NCBI RefSeq assembly: GCF_936943645.1 | Contig: NZ_CAKZJO010000053.1 | Location: forward strand, 124,001 to 188,000 | Reading direction: 5' to 3' | Length of the DNA: 64,000 nt | Source of the DNA: an uncultured Bradyrhizobium sp. | GTDB lineage: Bacteria > Pseudomonadota > Alphaproteobacteria > Rhizobiales > Xanthobacteraceae | Part shown: piece after piece, positions 8,379 to 20,353 of the stretch | Layout of the letters: the number at the start of each line of letters is the position of its first letter | Position numbering within the stretch: position 1 is the first letter of the stretch | Translations under genes and position numbers: made by a program | The notes under the pieces: model-generated | What the model was told of the DNA's origin: nothing | Seen by the model: the letters and a program-made list of their open reading frames with translations, nothing else | Database searches by the model: none

Positions 8379-9769
8379 ATGGGACCGCGGGTCAACAGTG
8401 CCGCCTTGGCCGAATGCCTCACCGGCATGATCGGCCCGCGCGCGAGCGTTGCGCGCGGTGTGCTCGATCAGCATGGGCAGAGCGAGTCGCATTATCGCAA
8501 TTTGCCGCCCGACATCGTCGTCTTCCCGGAAACCACGCAGGAGGTCGCCGAGATCGTCAAGCTCTGTGCAAGCGCGGGCATGCCGATCGTGCCGTTCGGC
8601 GCCGGCACCTCGCTCGAGGGCAATGCGGCGGCCGTCGCCGGCGGCGTCTGCTTCGACTTCGCGCGCATGAACAAGGTGCTGAGCGTGCACGACAGCGACA
8701 TGGATGTCGTGGTGCAGCCCGGCATCACCCGCAAGCAGCTCAACGCCGCGTTGCGCAACACCGGCCTGTTCTTCCCGATCGATCCCGGCGCCGACGCCTC
8801 GATCGGTGGCATGACGTCCACCCGGGCGTCCGGCACCATGGCGGTGCGCTACGGGACCATGAAGGACAATGTCATGGCGCTCGAGGTGGTGCTGGCCGAC
8901 GGCCGCGTGATCCGCACCGCGAAGCGCGCCCGCAAATCGGCAGCCGGCTACGATTTGACGCGCATGTTCGTCGGCGCGGAAGGCACGCTCGGCGTCATTA
9001 CGGAGATCACGCTGAAGGTGCACCCGGTGCCGCAGGCGATCTCGGCCGCTGTGTGCAGCTTCGACACGTTGCACGATGCCGTCGACACCGCGATCTCCGT
9101 CATCCAATCGGCAATTCCCGTCGCCCGCGTCGAGCTGCTCGACGACGTCATGATGCGCGGCATCAACGCCTACGCCAAGCTCGGCTACCGCGAGGCGCCG
9201 ACCCTGTTCTTTGAATTCCATGGCTCCGAAGCGTCCGTCGCCGAACAGGCCGAGGCCGCGCAAGCCATTGCCGCCGACCATGGCGGCCATGGCTTCGCCT
9301 GGGCGAAGGCACAGGAAGACCGCAGCCGGCTCTGGCACGCCCGCGACAACACCCTCTATGCCGGCCTCGGCCTGCGGCCCGGCGCGCGCGCCGTGATCAC
9401 CGACGTCTGCGTGCCGATCTCGCGGCTGGCGGAATGCCTGACCGAGACCCGCTGCGATGCGGACGAACATGGATTTACGGCGCCGATCGTCGGCCACGTC
9501 GGCGACGGCAATTTCCACATGCTGATCCTGATCGACCCGACAAAGCCCGAGGAGACCGAAGGCGCCAAGGCGCTGCAGGCCCGCATGGTCGCCCGCGCCA
9601 TCGCCATGGACGGCACCTGCACCGGCGAACACGGCATTGGACTCGGCAAGATCGATTATCTCACTGATGAGCTCGGCGAAGCCGTGGACGTGATGCGATC
9701 GATCAAGACCGCGCTCGATCCGAACGGTCTCATGAACCCCGGAAAGATCTTTGCAGGCGGAGCCAAACC

Positions 9770-9773
<4 letters not shown>
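8379..9773 (+). CDS. FAD-linked oxidase (GlcD / D-2-hydroxyacid dehydrogenase family)
   Basis: A 464-residue flavoprotein of the vanillyl-alcohol-oxidase/GlcD type. Seen: the PCMH FAD-binding domain with PFGAGTSLEGNAAA, the PGADASIGGMTSTRASG segment, VGAEGTLGVITEITLK, and the C-terminal metal/flavin motif GTCTGEHGIGLGK after VGHVGDGNFHMLI. Relatives oxidise D-lactate, glycolate or D-2-hydroxyglutarate and pass electrons to quinone or cytochrome. The start has a strong AGGGAGAG ribosome-binding site, and the stop overlaps the ABC-transporter ATPase start by 4 bp. In this operon it likely oxidises a 2-hydroxyacid from the imported substrate; substrate unknown. Confidence 0.87.
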
Positions 9774-11285
<1,512 letters not shown>

Positions 11286-11293
<8 letters not shown>

Positions 11294-12236
11294 AGCCGCG
11301 GTCGTCTCGGTGCCCAATCCGCTGCAACGGATTCCTGGCGTCGCCATCGTGCTGGTGCTGCTGATCGCGCTGTTCAGCGTGATCGCGCCCGGCTTCCTGT
11401 CGGTCGCCAATCTCTCCAACGTGCTGGTGCAGTCGACCATCCTGACCATGCTCGCGCTGCCGATGACCTTGATCATCATGACCGAGGGGCTCGACCTGTC
11501 GATGGGCGCGGTGCTGACGCTGACCTCGCTCTGCGTCGCCATCGTGTCGCTCGCGACCAAATCGATGCTGCTGGGCCTGGGCGCCGGCCTGCTCGTGGGC
11601 ACGGCCTTCGGCGTCGCCAACGGCTGGCTCGTCGCCATCCTCGGCATCCCGCCCTTCGTCGCGACGCTGGGCACGCTTGGCATGGCGCAGGGCCTGTCGC
11701 TGATCGTTAGCGACGGCCAGAGCGTGGTCGGCATCCCCCACAGTGTCCGCGACATCTATTCGGCGACGCTTCTGGGCATCCCCGTGCCGATCGTGATGGC
11801 GTTCGTCACCTATGCAGCCTTCCACGGCCTGCTCTATCACACCCGTTTCGGCACCTATATCTTTGCACTCGGCGGCAATCGCGAGGCGCTGCGCTATGCC
11901 GGCCTGTCGCCGAACAAGCTGCTAATCGCGGTCTACGCGCTCGGCGGCGCCATGGCCGGGATCGCGGGCCTGCTGATGACGGCGCGCATGAATTCCGGTC
12001 ATCCCACCGCCGGCCTCGGCCTCGAGTTCGACGCCATCGCCGCCGTTGCCGTCGGCGGCACCTCGTTCGAGCGCGGCAATGGCTGGCTGCTCGGCACCCT
12101 GCTCGGAGTGCTCTCCGTCGGCGTGCTGCGCAACGGGCTGAACCTGATCTCGCTGCCGTCCTCGGTGCAGGTCGCAAGCGTCGGCGTCCTCGTCATCGTC
12201 GCGCTGTTCCTCGATGGTCTCAGGAGCCGGGCATGA
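11286..12236 (+). CDS. Sugar-type ABC importer permease 1 (RbsC family)
   Basis: A 316-residue inner-membrane permease of the BPD_transp_2/RbsC family with about eight to ten hydrophobic segments, beginning at GVAIVLVLLIALFSVIAPGF. The conserved MTEGLDLSMGAVLTL loop after the second segment and AIAAVAVGGTSFERGNGWLL near the C-terminus, the family's cytoplasmic coupling region, are both present. It overlaps the ATPase gene by 8 bp and the second permease gene by 4 bp, so the three are translationally coupled. Two different permeases imply a heterodimeric channel. Confidence 0.9.
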
Positions 12237-13210
12237 CCGACATCACCAAAGAGGCACTGATGCCGCCCCGCTCCTTCCTGTCGCAGGACGCGATCCAGGT
12301 ATTCTACCGCCTGCTCGCGGCGCTCTTGATCTGCGCGGTGCTCGCCGTGCTCAGCGATTCCTTCCTGAGCCTCGGCAACATCCTCAACGTGCTGCGCCAG
12401 GCGAGCCTGACCTTCTTCATCGCCTCCGGCCTGACGCTGGTGGTGCTGACCGCGGGCCTCGACCTTTCCGTCGGCGCCAATGTCGCGCTGTCGGCCTGCA
12501 TCGCCGGCACCGTGATCCACAAGACCGGCTCGCCGGCGCTCGGCATCCTCACCGGGCTTGCCTGCGGCGGCCTCGTCGGCCTGCTCAACGGCGTCATGGT
12601 CACGGCGCTGCGCATCCCCTCCTTCATCGCCACCTACGGCATGCTCTGGGTGCTGAACGGTCTCACCTATTGGTACATGGCGGGCGAGACGCTGCACGGC
12701 TTCCCGGCCGGCTTCCGCCAGATCGGCAGCGGCTATCTGTTCGGCCTGCCGATCCCGGTCTATCTGCTGCTGGTGTTCCTCGGCATCGGGACGTTCTTCG
12801 CGCAGCGTACGGTCTGGGGCCAGGAGATCTATGCGATCGGCGCCAACCCGGTCGCGGCCCGCCTCTCCGGCATTCCGGTCGCACGGCGCCTGCTGCTGGT
12901 CTACGCGGTGTCAGGCACCATGGCGGGGCTTGCCTCGATCATCTTCCTGTCGCGGCTCAATTCGGCGGAGGCCGACATCGGCGAGAGCCTGACGCTGCCC
13001 GCGATCGCGGCCGTTCTGATCGGCGGCACCTCGCTGTTCGGCGGCGTCGGCACCGTGTTCGGCACCTTCATCGGCGCGCTGATCCTGACGCTGGTGCTGA
13101 ACGGCATGAATTTGCTGTCGGTCAGCGCCAACTGGCAGCCGCTCGTCACCGGCATCATCGTCATTCTCGCGGTCTGGCTCGACATGAAGACGCGCCGCCG
13201 CGCGCAATGA
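12233..13210 (+). CDS. Sugar-type ABC importer permease 2 (RbsC family)
   Basis: A 325-residue inner-membrane permease, paralogous to the preceding gene. It shows the family motif VVLTAGLDLSVGANVALS, multiple hydrophobic segments (for example LLAALLICAVLAVLSDSFLS near the N-terminus), and the coupling-region run PAIAAVLIGGTSLFGGVG. It begins within the stop of permease 1 (ATGA overlap). A second ATG nine codons in (MPPRSF) is possible but the coupled start is preferred. Forms the transmembrane channel with permease 1. Confidence 0.9.
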   Translation: MTDITKEALMPPRSFLSQDAIQVFYRLLAALLICAVLAVLSDSFLSLGNILNVLRQASLTFFIASGLTLVVLTAGLDLSVGANVALSACIAGTVIHKTGSPALGILTGLACGGLVGLLNGVMVTALRIPSFIATYGMLWVLNGLTYWYMAGETLHGFPAGFRQIGSGYLFGLPIPVYLLLVFLGIGTFFAQRTVWGQEIYAIGANPVAARLSGIPVARRLLLVYAVSGTMAGLASIIFLSRLNSAEADIGESLTLPAIAAVLIGGTSLFGGVGTVFGTFIGALILTLVLNGMNLLSVSANWQPLVTGIIVILAVWLDMKTRRRAQ

Positions 13211-13253
13211 GTTCTCAAGACGACCAACAAGCAAAATGAGGGATGGAGGCAAC

Positions 13254-14228
13254 ATGACACGGAAACTGAAATATCTGGCGCTACCGCTGCTGATGGCAAC
13301 GGCGTTCACGACGCAGGCGCGCGCTGACGGCGAGACCATCGCCGTCTTCACCAAGAACCAGACCAACCCGTTCTTCCAGACGGTGCGGGTCGGCGCCGAC
13401 AACATGGCGAAAGTGCTAAACGCCAAGACGCTGCAATACATCCCGACCAAGCCGGACTCGATCCCCGAGCAGCTCAGCCAGATCGAGGACGTCGTGGTGA
13501 AGAAGCCGAGCGCCATCGTCTTCACGCCGGTCGACTACAAGGCGATGGTGCCGGGTGTCGAGAAGATCAACGAGGCCAAGATCCCGGTCGTCAACATCAC
13601 CGACCGCTCCGCGGGCGGCAAATTCCTCTCCTTCATCGGTGCCGACGATTACAGCCTGGGGCTCGAGACCGCGCGCTTCCTGTTGAAGACGCTGGGCGGC
13701 AAGGGCAACATCGTCATCATCGAGGGCGTCAAGGGTTCGCTGACCAATGTCGACCGCGTCCGCGGCTTCAACGACGCGCTGAAGGAGGCCCCCGGCGCCA
13801 AGCTGCTGGCCTCGCAGCCCGGCAATTACCAGCGGCTGCAGGCGCTTCAGGTCATGGAGAATTTGATGCAGTCGAATTCGCAGATCGACGGCGTGCTTGC
13901 CGCCAATGACGCCATGGCGGTCGGCGCGATCGAGGCGCTGGATGGTGCGAACCGGAAGGCCCAGGTGATCGGCATCAACGGCACCAAGGAGGCGATCGAC
14001 GCGATCAAGTCCGGCAAGCTGCTCGCCAGCGGCGACTATAACGGATTTGCGCAAGGCTGCCTCGGCACCATGATGGCGATCCGCAGCCTTCGCAATCAGC
14101 CCGTCATCGCCGAGATCGTGCTGAAGCCCACCGTCATCACCAAGGACAATTACCGGCCGTTTGACGTGCCGCTGGAGCAACGGACCTGCCCGACCTTCGA
14201 GGACGCCAGCAAGCTCGGCGCCAAGTAA
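13254..14228 (+). CDS. Periplasmic substrate-binding protein of sugar-type ABC importer
   Basis: A 324-residue class B periplasmic binding protein (Peripla_BP_4/RbsB type). The start at 13254 is chosen over an in-frame upstream ATG at 13236 because it has a GGAGG six bases upstream and begins a clean signal peptide: basic MTRKLK, hydrophobic YLALPLLMATAFTT, and cleavage after QARA. The mature part starts with a first strand IAVFTKNQTNPFFQTV, typical of the family, and contains VLAANDAMAVGAIEAL at the hinge. It sits last among the transporter genes. The ligand is unknown; the operon context suggests a ring-containing compound or its glycoside (inference). Confidence 0.9.
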   Translation: MTRKLKYLALPLLMATAFTTQARADGETIAVFTKNQTNPFFQTVRVGADNMAKVLNAKTLQYIPTKPDSIPEQLSQIEDVVVKKPSAIVFTPVDYKAMVPGVEKINEAKIPVVNITDRSAGGKFLSFIGADDYSLGLETARFLLKTLGGKGNIVIIEGVKGSLTNVDRVRGFNDALKEAPGAKLLASQPGNYQRLQALQVMENLMQSNSQIDGVLAANDAMAVGAIEALDGANRKAQVIGINGTKEAIDAIKSGKLLASGDYNGFAQGCLGTMMAIRSLRNQPVIAEIVLKPTVITKDNYRPFDVPLEQRTCPTFEDASKLGAK

Positions 14229-14244
14229 TCCATCTGTCGCATCC

Positions 14245-14268
14245 GGACGGTCGCCTCGGCGGCCGTCC
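14245..14268 (+). terminator. GC-rich hairpin between binding-protein gene and YciI gene
   Basis: The 24-base run starting GGACGGTCGC and ending GGCGGCCGTCC pairs in a 10-bp stem (one T-G wobble) around a CTCG loop, 17 bp after the stop of the binding-protein gene. No T-tract follows, so it is more likely a processing or mRNA-stability hairpin or a weak terminator than a strong intrinsic terminator. Confidence 0.4.
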
Positions 14269-14299
14269 CAAGAACCAAAGTCAAGAAGCGGAGACTGCC

Positions 14300-14587
14300 A
14301 TGCTGTTCGCCATTCACGCCGTCGACCGCAGCGGCGCGCTGCCGACGCGGCTCGCCAATTACGATGCCCACAAGGCTTACCTCGGCGACACCTCGGGCTT
14401 CGGCGTCAAGATCGTGATGTCGGGGCCGCTGGTCTCCGACGACGGCCAGACCATGATCGGCAGCCTGTTCCTGATCGAAGCGCCGGGCCGCTCCGAAGTC
14501 GAGGCCTTCAACCGCGCCGACCCCTTTGCCAAGGCGGGAATCTGGGAAAAGGTGACGATCACCGGCTTCCTGCGCCGGCAAGGCTGA
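14300..14587 (+). CDS. YciI family protein
   Basis: A 95-residue protein with the YciI fold, a dimeric alpha+beta barrel related to muconolactone isomerase. Seen: LFAIHAVDRSGAL at the first strand, an ANYDAHKAYLGD helix with the conserved His near the putative active site, SGPLVSDDGQTMIGSLFLIE, and the acidic FNRADPFAKAGIWEKV segment. These are all typical of the family. It is the last gene of the catabolic operon direction, 71 bp after the binding protein with a hairpin in between. It may act as a small isomerase, hydrolase or dehalogenase on a pathway intermediate, but family members are mostly uncharacterised. Confidence 0.85.
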   Translation: MLFAIHAVDRSGALPTRLANYDAHKAYLGDTSGFGVKIVMSGPLVSDDGQTMIGSLFLIEAPGRSEVEAFNRADPFAKAGIWEKVTITGFLRRQG

Positions 14588-14678
14588 GGCGGCCTGGTCA
14601 AAAGTGCGAAAACAACCCCATGCACAGTAGAACGGGTGTTGATTTTGCTGACGAATTTCCGGCGCCAAATTCCGCGTT

Positions 14679-15667
14679 TTAGCCGCTCGGCACCGTGGCG
14701 CCGTCTTCGAGATGACAGGCCACCCACTGCTCGGCTCCGGCCGCACGCAGCACCGGCTCTTCGACCCGGCAGCGGTCGAACACCAGCGGGCAGCGGGTAT
14801 GGAAGCGGCATCCCTTCGGCGGGTTGATCGGGCTCGGCACGTCGCCCTTGAGGATGACCGGATTGCGATGGGCGCCGGGTTCGGGCAGCGGCACGGCAGA
14901 CAACAGCGCCTTGGTATAGGGATGCCTGGGAGCCGCAAAGATGTCGCGGCGCGGCGCCACCTCCACGATCTTGCCGAGATACATCACGGCGACGCGGTGG
15001 GTCATGTGCTCGACGATGGCAAGGTCATGGCTGATGAACAGCAGCGCCAGGCCAAACTCGCGCTGGAGATCCTGCAGGAGATTGACGATCTGCGCCTTCA
15101 CGGAGACGTCGAGCGCGGAGACCGCTTCATCGCAGACGATCAGCTCGGGCTCGGCCGCGAGCGCGCGCGCGATGCCGATGCGCTGCCGCTGGCCGCCGGA
15201 GAATTCATGCGGCCTGCGATTGAGCGCCTCGCGCGGCAGGCGCACGGTGTCCATCAGCGCGGTGACGCGGACCTCGAGATCCTCGGCGGATTTGGCGATG
15301 CCGAAATTGCGGATCGGCTCGGCCAGGATGTCGCGCACGCGCATGCGCGGATTGAGGCTGGAGAACGGGTCCTGAAACACCACCTGCACGCGGCGCCGCA
15401 TCTGGCGCATCGTGCTCGGCGCGGCATCGTCGATACGCTGGCCGTCGAGGATCACCTGGCCCGACGTAATGTCGAACAACCGTAGAATGGCGCGGCCGAC
15501 GGTCGACTTGCCGCAGCCGGACTCGCCGACCAGCGACAGCGTCTCGCCGCGCGCGATCTCGAACGACACGCCGTCGACCGCATAGACGAATTCGGACTTG
15601 CGGTTGAACAGGCCCTTTTTGACCGGAAAATGCTTCTTGAGGTCGTTGACCTGGAGCAGCGGAGGAC

Positions 15668-15671
<4 letters not shown>
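14679..15671 (-). CDS. Peptide-type ABC importer ATPase (DppF/OppF family)
   Basis: A 330-residue cytoplasmic ATPase. Seen: Walker [16 protein letters not shown], signature [16 protein letters not shown], Walker [15 protein letters not shown], and the C-terminal oligopeptide-transporter extension with [14 protein letters not shown], whose cysteines in this family can bind an Fe-S cluster. DppF-type subunits pair with a DppD-type partner, here the immediately upstream gene, with a 4-bp overlap. It is the last gene of a five-gene minus-strand importer operon. Confidence 0.92.
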
Positions 15672-16657
<986 letters not shown>

Positions 16658-16674
16658 CGCGGTCAGCCCCGATC

Positions 16675-16708
16675 CATCACAGGCAACATCACAGGCAACA
16701 TCACAGGC
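16675..16708. repeat. 12-bp tandem repeat (2.8 copies)
   Basis: The unit CATCACAGGCAA occurs at 16675-16686 and 16687-16698, and a partial third copy CATCACAGGC ends at 16708. The array covers the gap between the DppD-type ATPase start and the stop codon of the upstream permease; the permease stop (TCA on the plus strand, 16701-16703) lies inside the last copy. It could arise by slippage. Confidence 0.85.
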
Positions 16709-17624
16709 TCTTGGCCATGCGCGGGTCGAGCGCATCGCGAAGGCCGTCGCCGAGGAGGTTCACGGCGAGCACGGTGACGGACAGAAACGCCGCCGGGAAG
16801 AACACGATGTAGGGTTTGACCTGCCACAGCGCGCGGCCCTCGGCCATGATGTTGCCCCAGGACGGGATGGTCGGCGGCGTGCCGGCACCGATGAAGGACA
16901 GGATCGCCTCCGTGATCATGGCACTGGCGCAGATATAGGTCGCCTGCACCAGCATCGGCGCGACCGTGTTCGGCAGGATGTGGCGCAGGATGATCATGGG
17001 CGTGCGCGTGCCGCAGGCCACGGCCGCGTCCACATAGGGCTGCTCGCGCAGCGACAGCACCACGCTGCGGACGAGGCGCGAGACACGCGGAATTTCGGCG
17101 ACGGTGATGGCGAGGATGACGTTGCCGACGCTGCCGCGCGTCAGGGCCATCAGCGCGATCGCCAGCAGGATCGGCGGGATCGACATCAGCCCGTCCATGA
17201 AGCGCATCAAAATGCCGTCGGCCCAGCGGATGAAGCCGGAGACCATGCCGATGGCGAGCCCCGCCGCGGATGCGAAGATCGCGACCGACAGGCCGACGGT
17301 GAGCGAGACCCGCGCGCCATACAGCACGCGCGAATAGATGTCGCGGCCGAGCACATCGGTGCCGAACCAGAAATCGGCCGACGGCGCCCGCGTGCGCTTG
17401 GCGGGCGCGAGCGCGGTCGGGTCGACCGTTCCGAGATAAGGCGCGAAGATCGCGATCAGGACCAGGGTGAGCAGCAGCGCCCCGCCGATCGCGACGGTGG
17501 GATGGCCGCGCAACAGGCCGACGAAGCCGCGCCGGATCTTGACCGGCCGGAGGATCTCCGGCAGTTGCGGCGCAAGCACGAGCCCTGCGGGGAGCGATTG
17601 CGGATTGACGGTGGTGTCGGTCAA
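16701..17624 (-). CDS. Peptide-type ABC importer permease (DppC family)
   Basis: A 307-residue inner-membrane permease of the DppC/OppC type. Seen: the N-terminal cytoplasmic arm and first membrane segment ([20 protein letters not shown]), the conserved periplasmic stretch [20 protein letters not shown], diagnostic for DppC, and the EAA-like coupling loop [20 protein letters not shown]. About six membrane segments. The start overlaps the stop of the DppB-type gene by 4 bp. The final codons lie in the 12-bp repeat, so the C-terminus (MAKSL) may vary between strains. Confidence 0.92.
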   Translation of the reverse strand: MTDTTVNPQSLPAGLVLAPQLPEILRPVKIRRGFVGLLRGHPTVAIGGALLLTLVLIAIFAPYLGTVDPTALAPAKRTRAPSADFWFGTDVLGRDIYSRVLYGARVSLTVGLSVAIFASAAGLAIGMVSGFIRWADGILMRFMDGLMSIPPILLAIALMALTRGSVGNVILAITVAEIPRVSRLVRSVVLSLREQPYVDAAVACGTRTPMIILRHILPNTVAPMLVQATYICASAMITEAILSFIGAGTPPTIPSWGNIMAEGRALWQVKPYIVFFPAAFLSVTVLAVNLLGDGLRDALDPRMAKSL

Positions 17625-18562
17625 TAGCGGATCCTCGGGTCAACGAGCGTGTAAATGAGGTCGATCATCAGATTGACGAGCACGTAGACGAAGCTGAACA
17701 GCAGCACGATGCCCTGGATGACGGGATAGTCGCGCCGCAGGATCGCGTCGATCGTGAGCCGGCCGAGGCCGGGAATTGCGAACACGCTCTCGGTGACGAC
17801 GGCGCCGCCGATCAGCAGCGCAATGCCGATCCCGATCACGGTCACGATCGGCACCGCCGCGTTCTTCAGCGCGTGAATGAACAGGATGCCGCCCTGCCCG
17901 AGGCCCTTCGCCTTGGCGGTGCGGATATAGTCCTGTTGCAACACCTCGAGCATGGCAGCGCGGGTGATGCGTGCGACCAGCGCGATATAGACGCAGCCGA
18001 GCGCGATCGCGGGCAGGATCAGGTTCTCCAGCCACGGCAGGACGCCCTGGTTGAGCGGTGTGTAGCCCTGCACCGGAAGCCATTCCAGCTCCAGCGCGAA
18101 GATGTAGGCGAGCATGTAGCCGACCACGAAGACGGGCAGCGAGAAGCCGAACACCGCAAAGCCCATGATGACGCGGTCGATCAGGCTGCCGGCCTTCCAC
18201 GCCGCCACCACGCCGAGCGGCACCGCCACCACGATGGTGAGCAGCAGCGTGACCATCATCAGCGACAGCGTCGGTCCGAGACGCTGTCCGATCATCGCCG
18301 ACACCGGCAGGTTGGTGAAGATCGAGGTGCCGAGATCACCATGCAGGATGCGCCAGACCCAGCTTCCGAACTGGACCAGGAAGGGACGGTCGAGGCCGAG
18401 ACTCTGACGGATGCGCTCCACATCCTCCGGGCTGGCCTGGTCGCCGGCGATCACCACGGCCGGGTCACCCGGCGCGATGTAAAGCAGGCTGAACACGAAC
18501 AGCGCAACGATCGCCATGACCGGCAGGGTCGCGACGATGCGACGGAGGATGTAGGAGAGCAT
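17621..18562 (-). CDS. Peptide-type ABC importer permease (DppB family)
   Basis: A 313-residue inner-membrane permease of the DppB/OppB type. The N-terminal membrane segment with [20 protein letters not shown], the [19 protein letters not shown] periplasmic stretch, and the coupling-loop run [20 protein letters not shown] are characteristic. Together with the DppC-type protein it forms the channel. It lies 17 bp downstream of the binding-protein gene. Confidence 0.92.
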   Translation of the reverse strand: MLSYILRRIVATLPVMAIVALFVFSLLYIAPGDPAVVIAGDQASPEDVERIRQSLGLDRPFLVQFGSWVWRILHGDLGTSIFTNLPVSAMIGQRLGPTLSLMMVTLLLTIVVAVPLGVVAAWKAGSLIDRVIMGFAVFGFSLPVFVVGYMLAYIFALELEWLPVQGYTPLNQGVLPWLENLILPAIALGCVYIALVARITRAAMLEVLQQDYIRTAKAKGLGQGGILFIHALKNAAVPIVTVIGIGIALLIGGAVVTESVFAIPGLGRLTIDAILRRDYPVIQGIVLLFSFVYVLVNLMIDLIYTLVDPRIRY

Positions 18563-18579
18563 CTGGCCTCAGCGCACGA

Positions 18580-20181
18580 TCAAGCGGACTTCGACACGCC
18601 CCAGAAGAACGGCAGCGGCCCCTTGGCGATGCCGGAGACGTTCTTGCGCCAGGCCGTGTAGGTCAGGAAGAAGCCGGTCGGCGCGTAGACGACGTCCTCG
18701 ATCGCCGCCTTGTTGACCCGCCCGATCGCAGCCTTCTCCTCGTCGATACTCTTGGCGTCGAACCAGCCCGCGATCTCCTTCTCGGTGTTCGGGCTGTTGG
18801 GCCAGCCGAACCAGGCCTTGTCGCCGTTGGCGCGGATGGCGGTGTAGGCGGCAGGCGTAATGCAGTCGGCGCCGGCATGCCAGCTGTGGAACATGTTCCA
18901 GCCGCCCTGCCCGGGCGGTGTCTTCTGCGCGCGGCGCGAGCCGACCGTGCCCCAATCGGTGGCGACGAAGTCGACATTCATGCCGAGCCGCTTCAGGAGA
19001 TCCGCGGTGACGTCGCCCTGCGCCTTCGTGATCGGCTGATCCTGCGCGACCAGGCAGGTCACGGGCTGGCCGGAATAGCCGCTCTCGGCGAGCAGCTTCT
19101 TGGCGGCGTCGAAATCGCGCTTGCCTTTGAGGATGTCGCCGCCCAGGTCGTTGTAAACAGGCGTATCCGGCGTGAAGAAGCCGGGCAGCGGCTTCCACAG
19201 CGCGGTGTCGTCGCCGACGATCGCGCGCATGTAGTCTTCCTGGCTCAGCGCCATCAGCACCGCGCGCCGCGCCCGCACGTCGTTGAACGGCGCGAACAGA
19301 TGGTTCATGCGGAACGAGCCGATATTGCCGAGGGGATCGCCGATGTCGACGCTGATGTTCTTGTTCTTCTTCAGCACGGGCACGAGGTCGGCGATCGGGT
19401 TCTCCCACCAGTCGACCTCGCCATTCTGCAGGGCGGCGGCCGCAGTGGCCGGATCCGGCATCACGATCCATTCCACGCGATCGACCATCATCTGCTTGCC
19501 GCCGGCGAGCCAGGATGGCTTCTCCTGCCGCGGCACGTAGTCGGCGAATTTCTCGAACACGGCCTTGGCGCCGGGGACCCACTCGCCCTTGGCGAACTTC
19601 ATCGGCCCCGAGCCGACATATTCGGTGATCTGCTTGAACGGATCGGTCTTGGCGATGCGCTCAGGCATGATGAAGGAGCACGGCGCGTTGTTCTTGGCCA
19701 ATGCGTAGAGCATTTTCGGGAAGGGCTGCTTCAGGACCCATTTGAAGGTGCGGTCGTCGACCGCGGTCAGCTCCTGCTGGATCGGAATGATCATCAGGCC
19801 CATGGGATCGCGCGCCGCCCAGCGCGACAGGCTCGCAACGACGTCCTTCGCCAGCACCGGCTCGCCGTCATGGAACTTGAGGCCCGGGCGCAGCTTGAAC
19901 GTCCAGGTCTTGCCGTCGTCGGAGGTCTCCTCGGACTCCACCATCTGGCGCTGCGGCTGAAGCTGCGCGTCGATGCCGTAAAGCGTGTCCCAGACCAGCG
20001 CCGCCGCATTGCGGACGACATATTGCGTGCCCCAGATCGGATCGAAATTGGCGAGGTTGGCCTGCGGCACGAAACGCAGGGTGCGGGCTGACGCGCCCTG
20101 CGCGATGGCCGGGGCCGAGAGGCCGGTCAACGCCAAACCGCCTGCGCCCGCCAGTCCCTTCAATACGGTCCTGCGATCCAT
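18580..20181 (-). CDS. Peptide-type ABC importer substrate-binding protein (SBP_bac_5)
   Basis: A 533-residue cluster-C binding protein. The N-terminus MDRRTVLKGLAGAGGLALTG carries a twin-arginine and a hydrophobic stretch ending SAPAIAQG, consistent with Tat or Sec export. The mature protein has LRFVPQANLANFDPIWGTQY and WTFKLRPGLKFHDGEPVLAK, the SBP_bac_5 signatures. The family binds dipeptides, oligopeptides, glutathione, nickel complexes or opines; nothing here fixes the ligand. A GGGAGGA ribosome-binding site precedes the ATG. It is first of the five-gene importer operon, so the promoter should lie in 20182-20330. Confidence 0.9.
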   Translation of the reverse strand: MDRRTVLKGLAGAGGLALTGLSAPAIAQGASARTLRFVPQANLANFDPIWGTQYVVRNAAALVWDTLYGIDAQLQPQRQMVESEETSDDGKTWTFKLRPGLKFHDGEPVLAKDVVASLSRWAARDPMGLMIIPIQQELTAVDDRTFKWVLKQPFPKMLYALAKNNAPCSFIMPERIAKTDPFKQITEYVGSGPMKFAKGEWVPGAKAVFEKFADYVPRQEKPSWLAGGKQMMVDRVEWIVMPDPATAAAALQNGEVDWWENPIADLVPVLKKNKNISVDIGDPLGNIGSFRMNHLFAPFNDVRARRAVLMALSQEDYMRAIVGDDTALWKPLPGFFTPDTPVYNDLGGDILKGKRDFDAAKKLLAESGYSGQPVTCLVAQDQPITKAQGDVTADLLKRLGMNVDFVATDWGTVGSRRAQKTPPGQGGWNMFHSWHAGADCITPAAYTAIRANGDKAWFGWPNSPNTEKEIAGWFDAKSIDEEKAAIGRVNKAAIEDVVYAPTGFFLTYTAWRKNVSGIAKGPLPFFWGVSKSA

Positions 20182-20330
20182 GAAGTCCTCCCGTTATTGC
20201 CGTGATGCCGGCCATCGTTGGCCAAGGGCAGGTGAAACCAGAGCCCATTGGCTTGCAAATGGTATGCCACTAACCGGACCTTCGCCAGCGGGATCTCGCG
20301 GTCATTGGTCAGGCCGCCGTGATGCGGGTT

Positions 20331-20353
20331 GACCGCTCGCGTTTCGAGCGATC
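20331..20353 (-). terminator. Hairpin just after the PepSY gene stop
   Basis: On the minus strand, CGCTCG and CGAGCG pair around an AAACG loop immediately after the PepSY protein stop codon. No T-run follows. It probably ends or stabilises the TonB receptor-PepSY transcript and separates it from the peptide-importer operon. The rest of the gap (20182-20330) should hold the importer promoter, but I see no clear -35/-10 pair. Confidence 0.35.

Noticed and set aside
16675..16708. Short tandem repeat as a CRISPR array or iteron
   Set aside because: Units are 12 bp with no spacers, fewer than three copies, and no cas or replication genes nearby.
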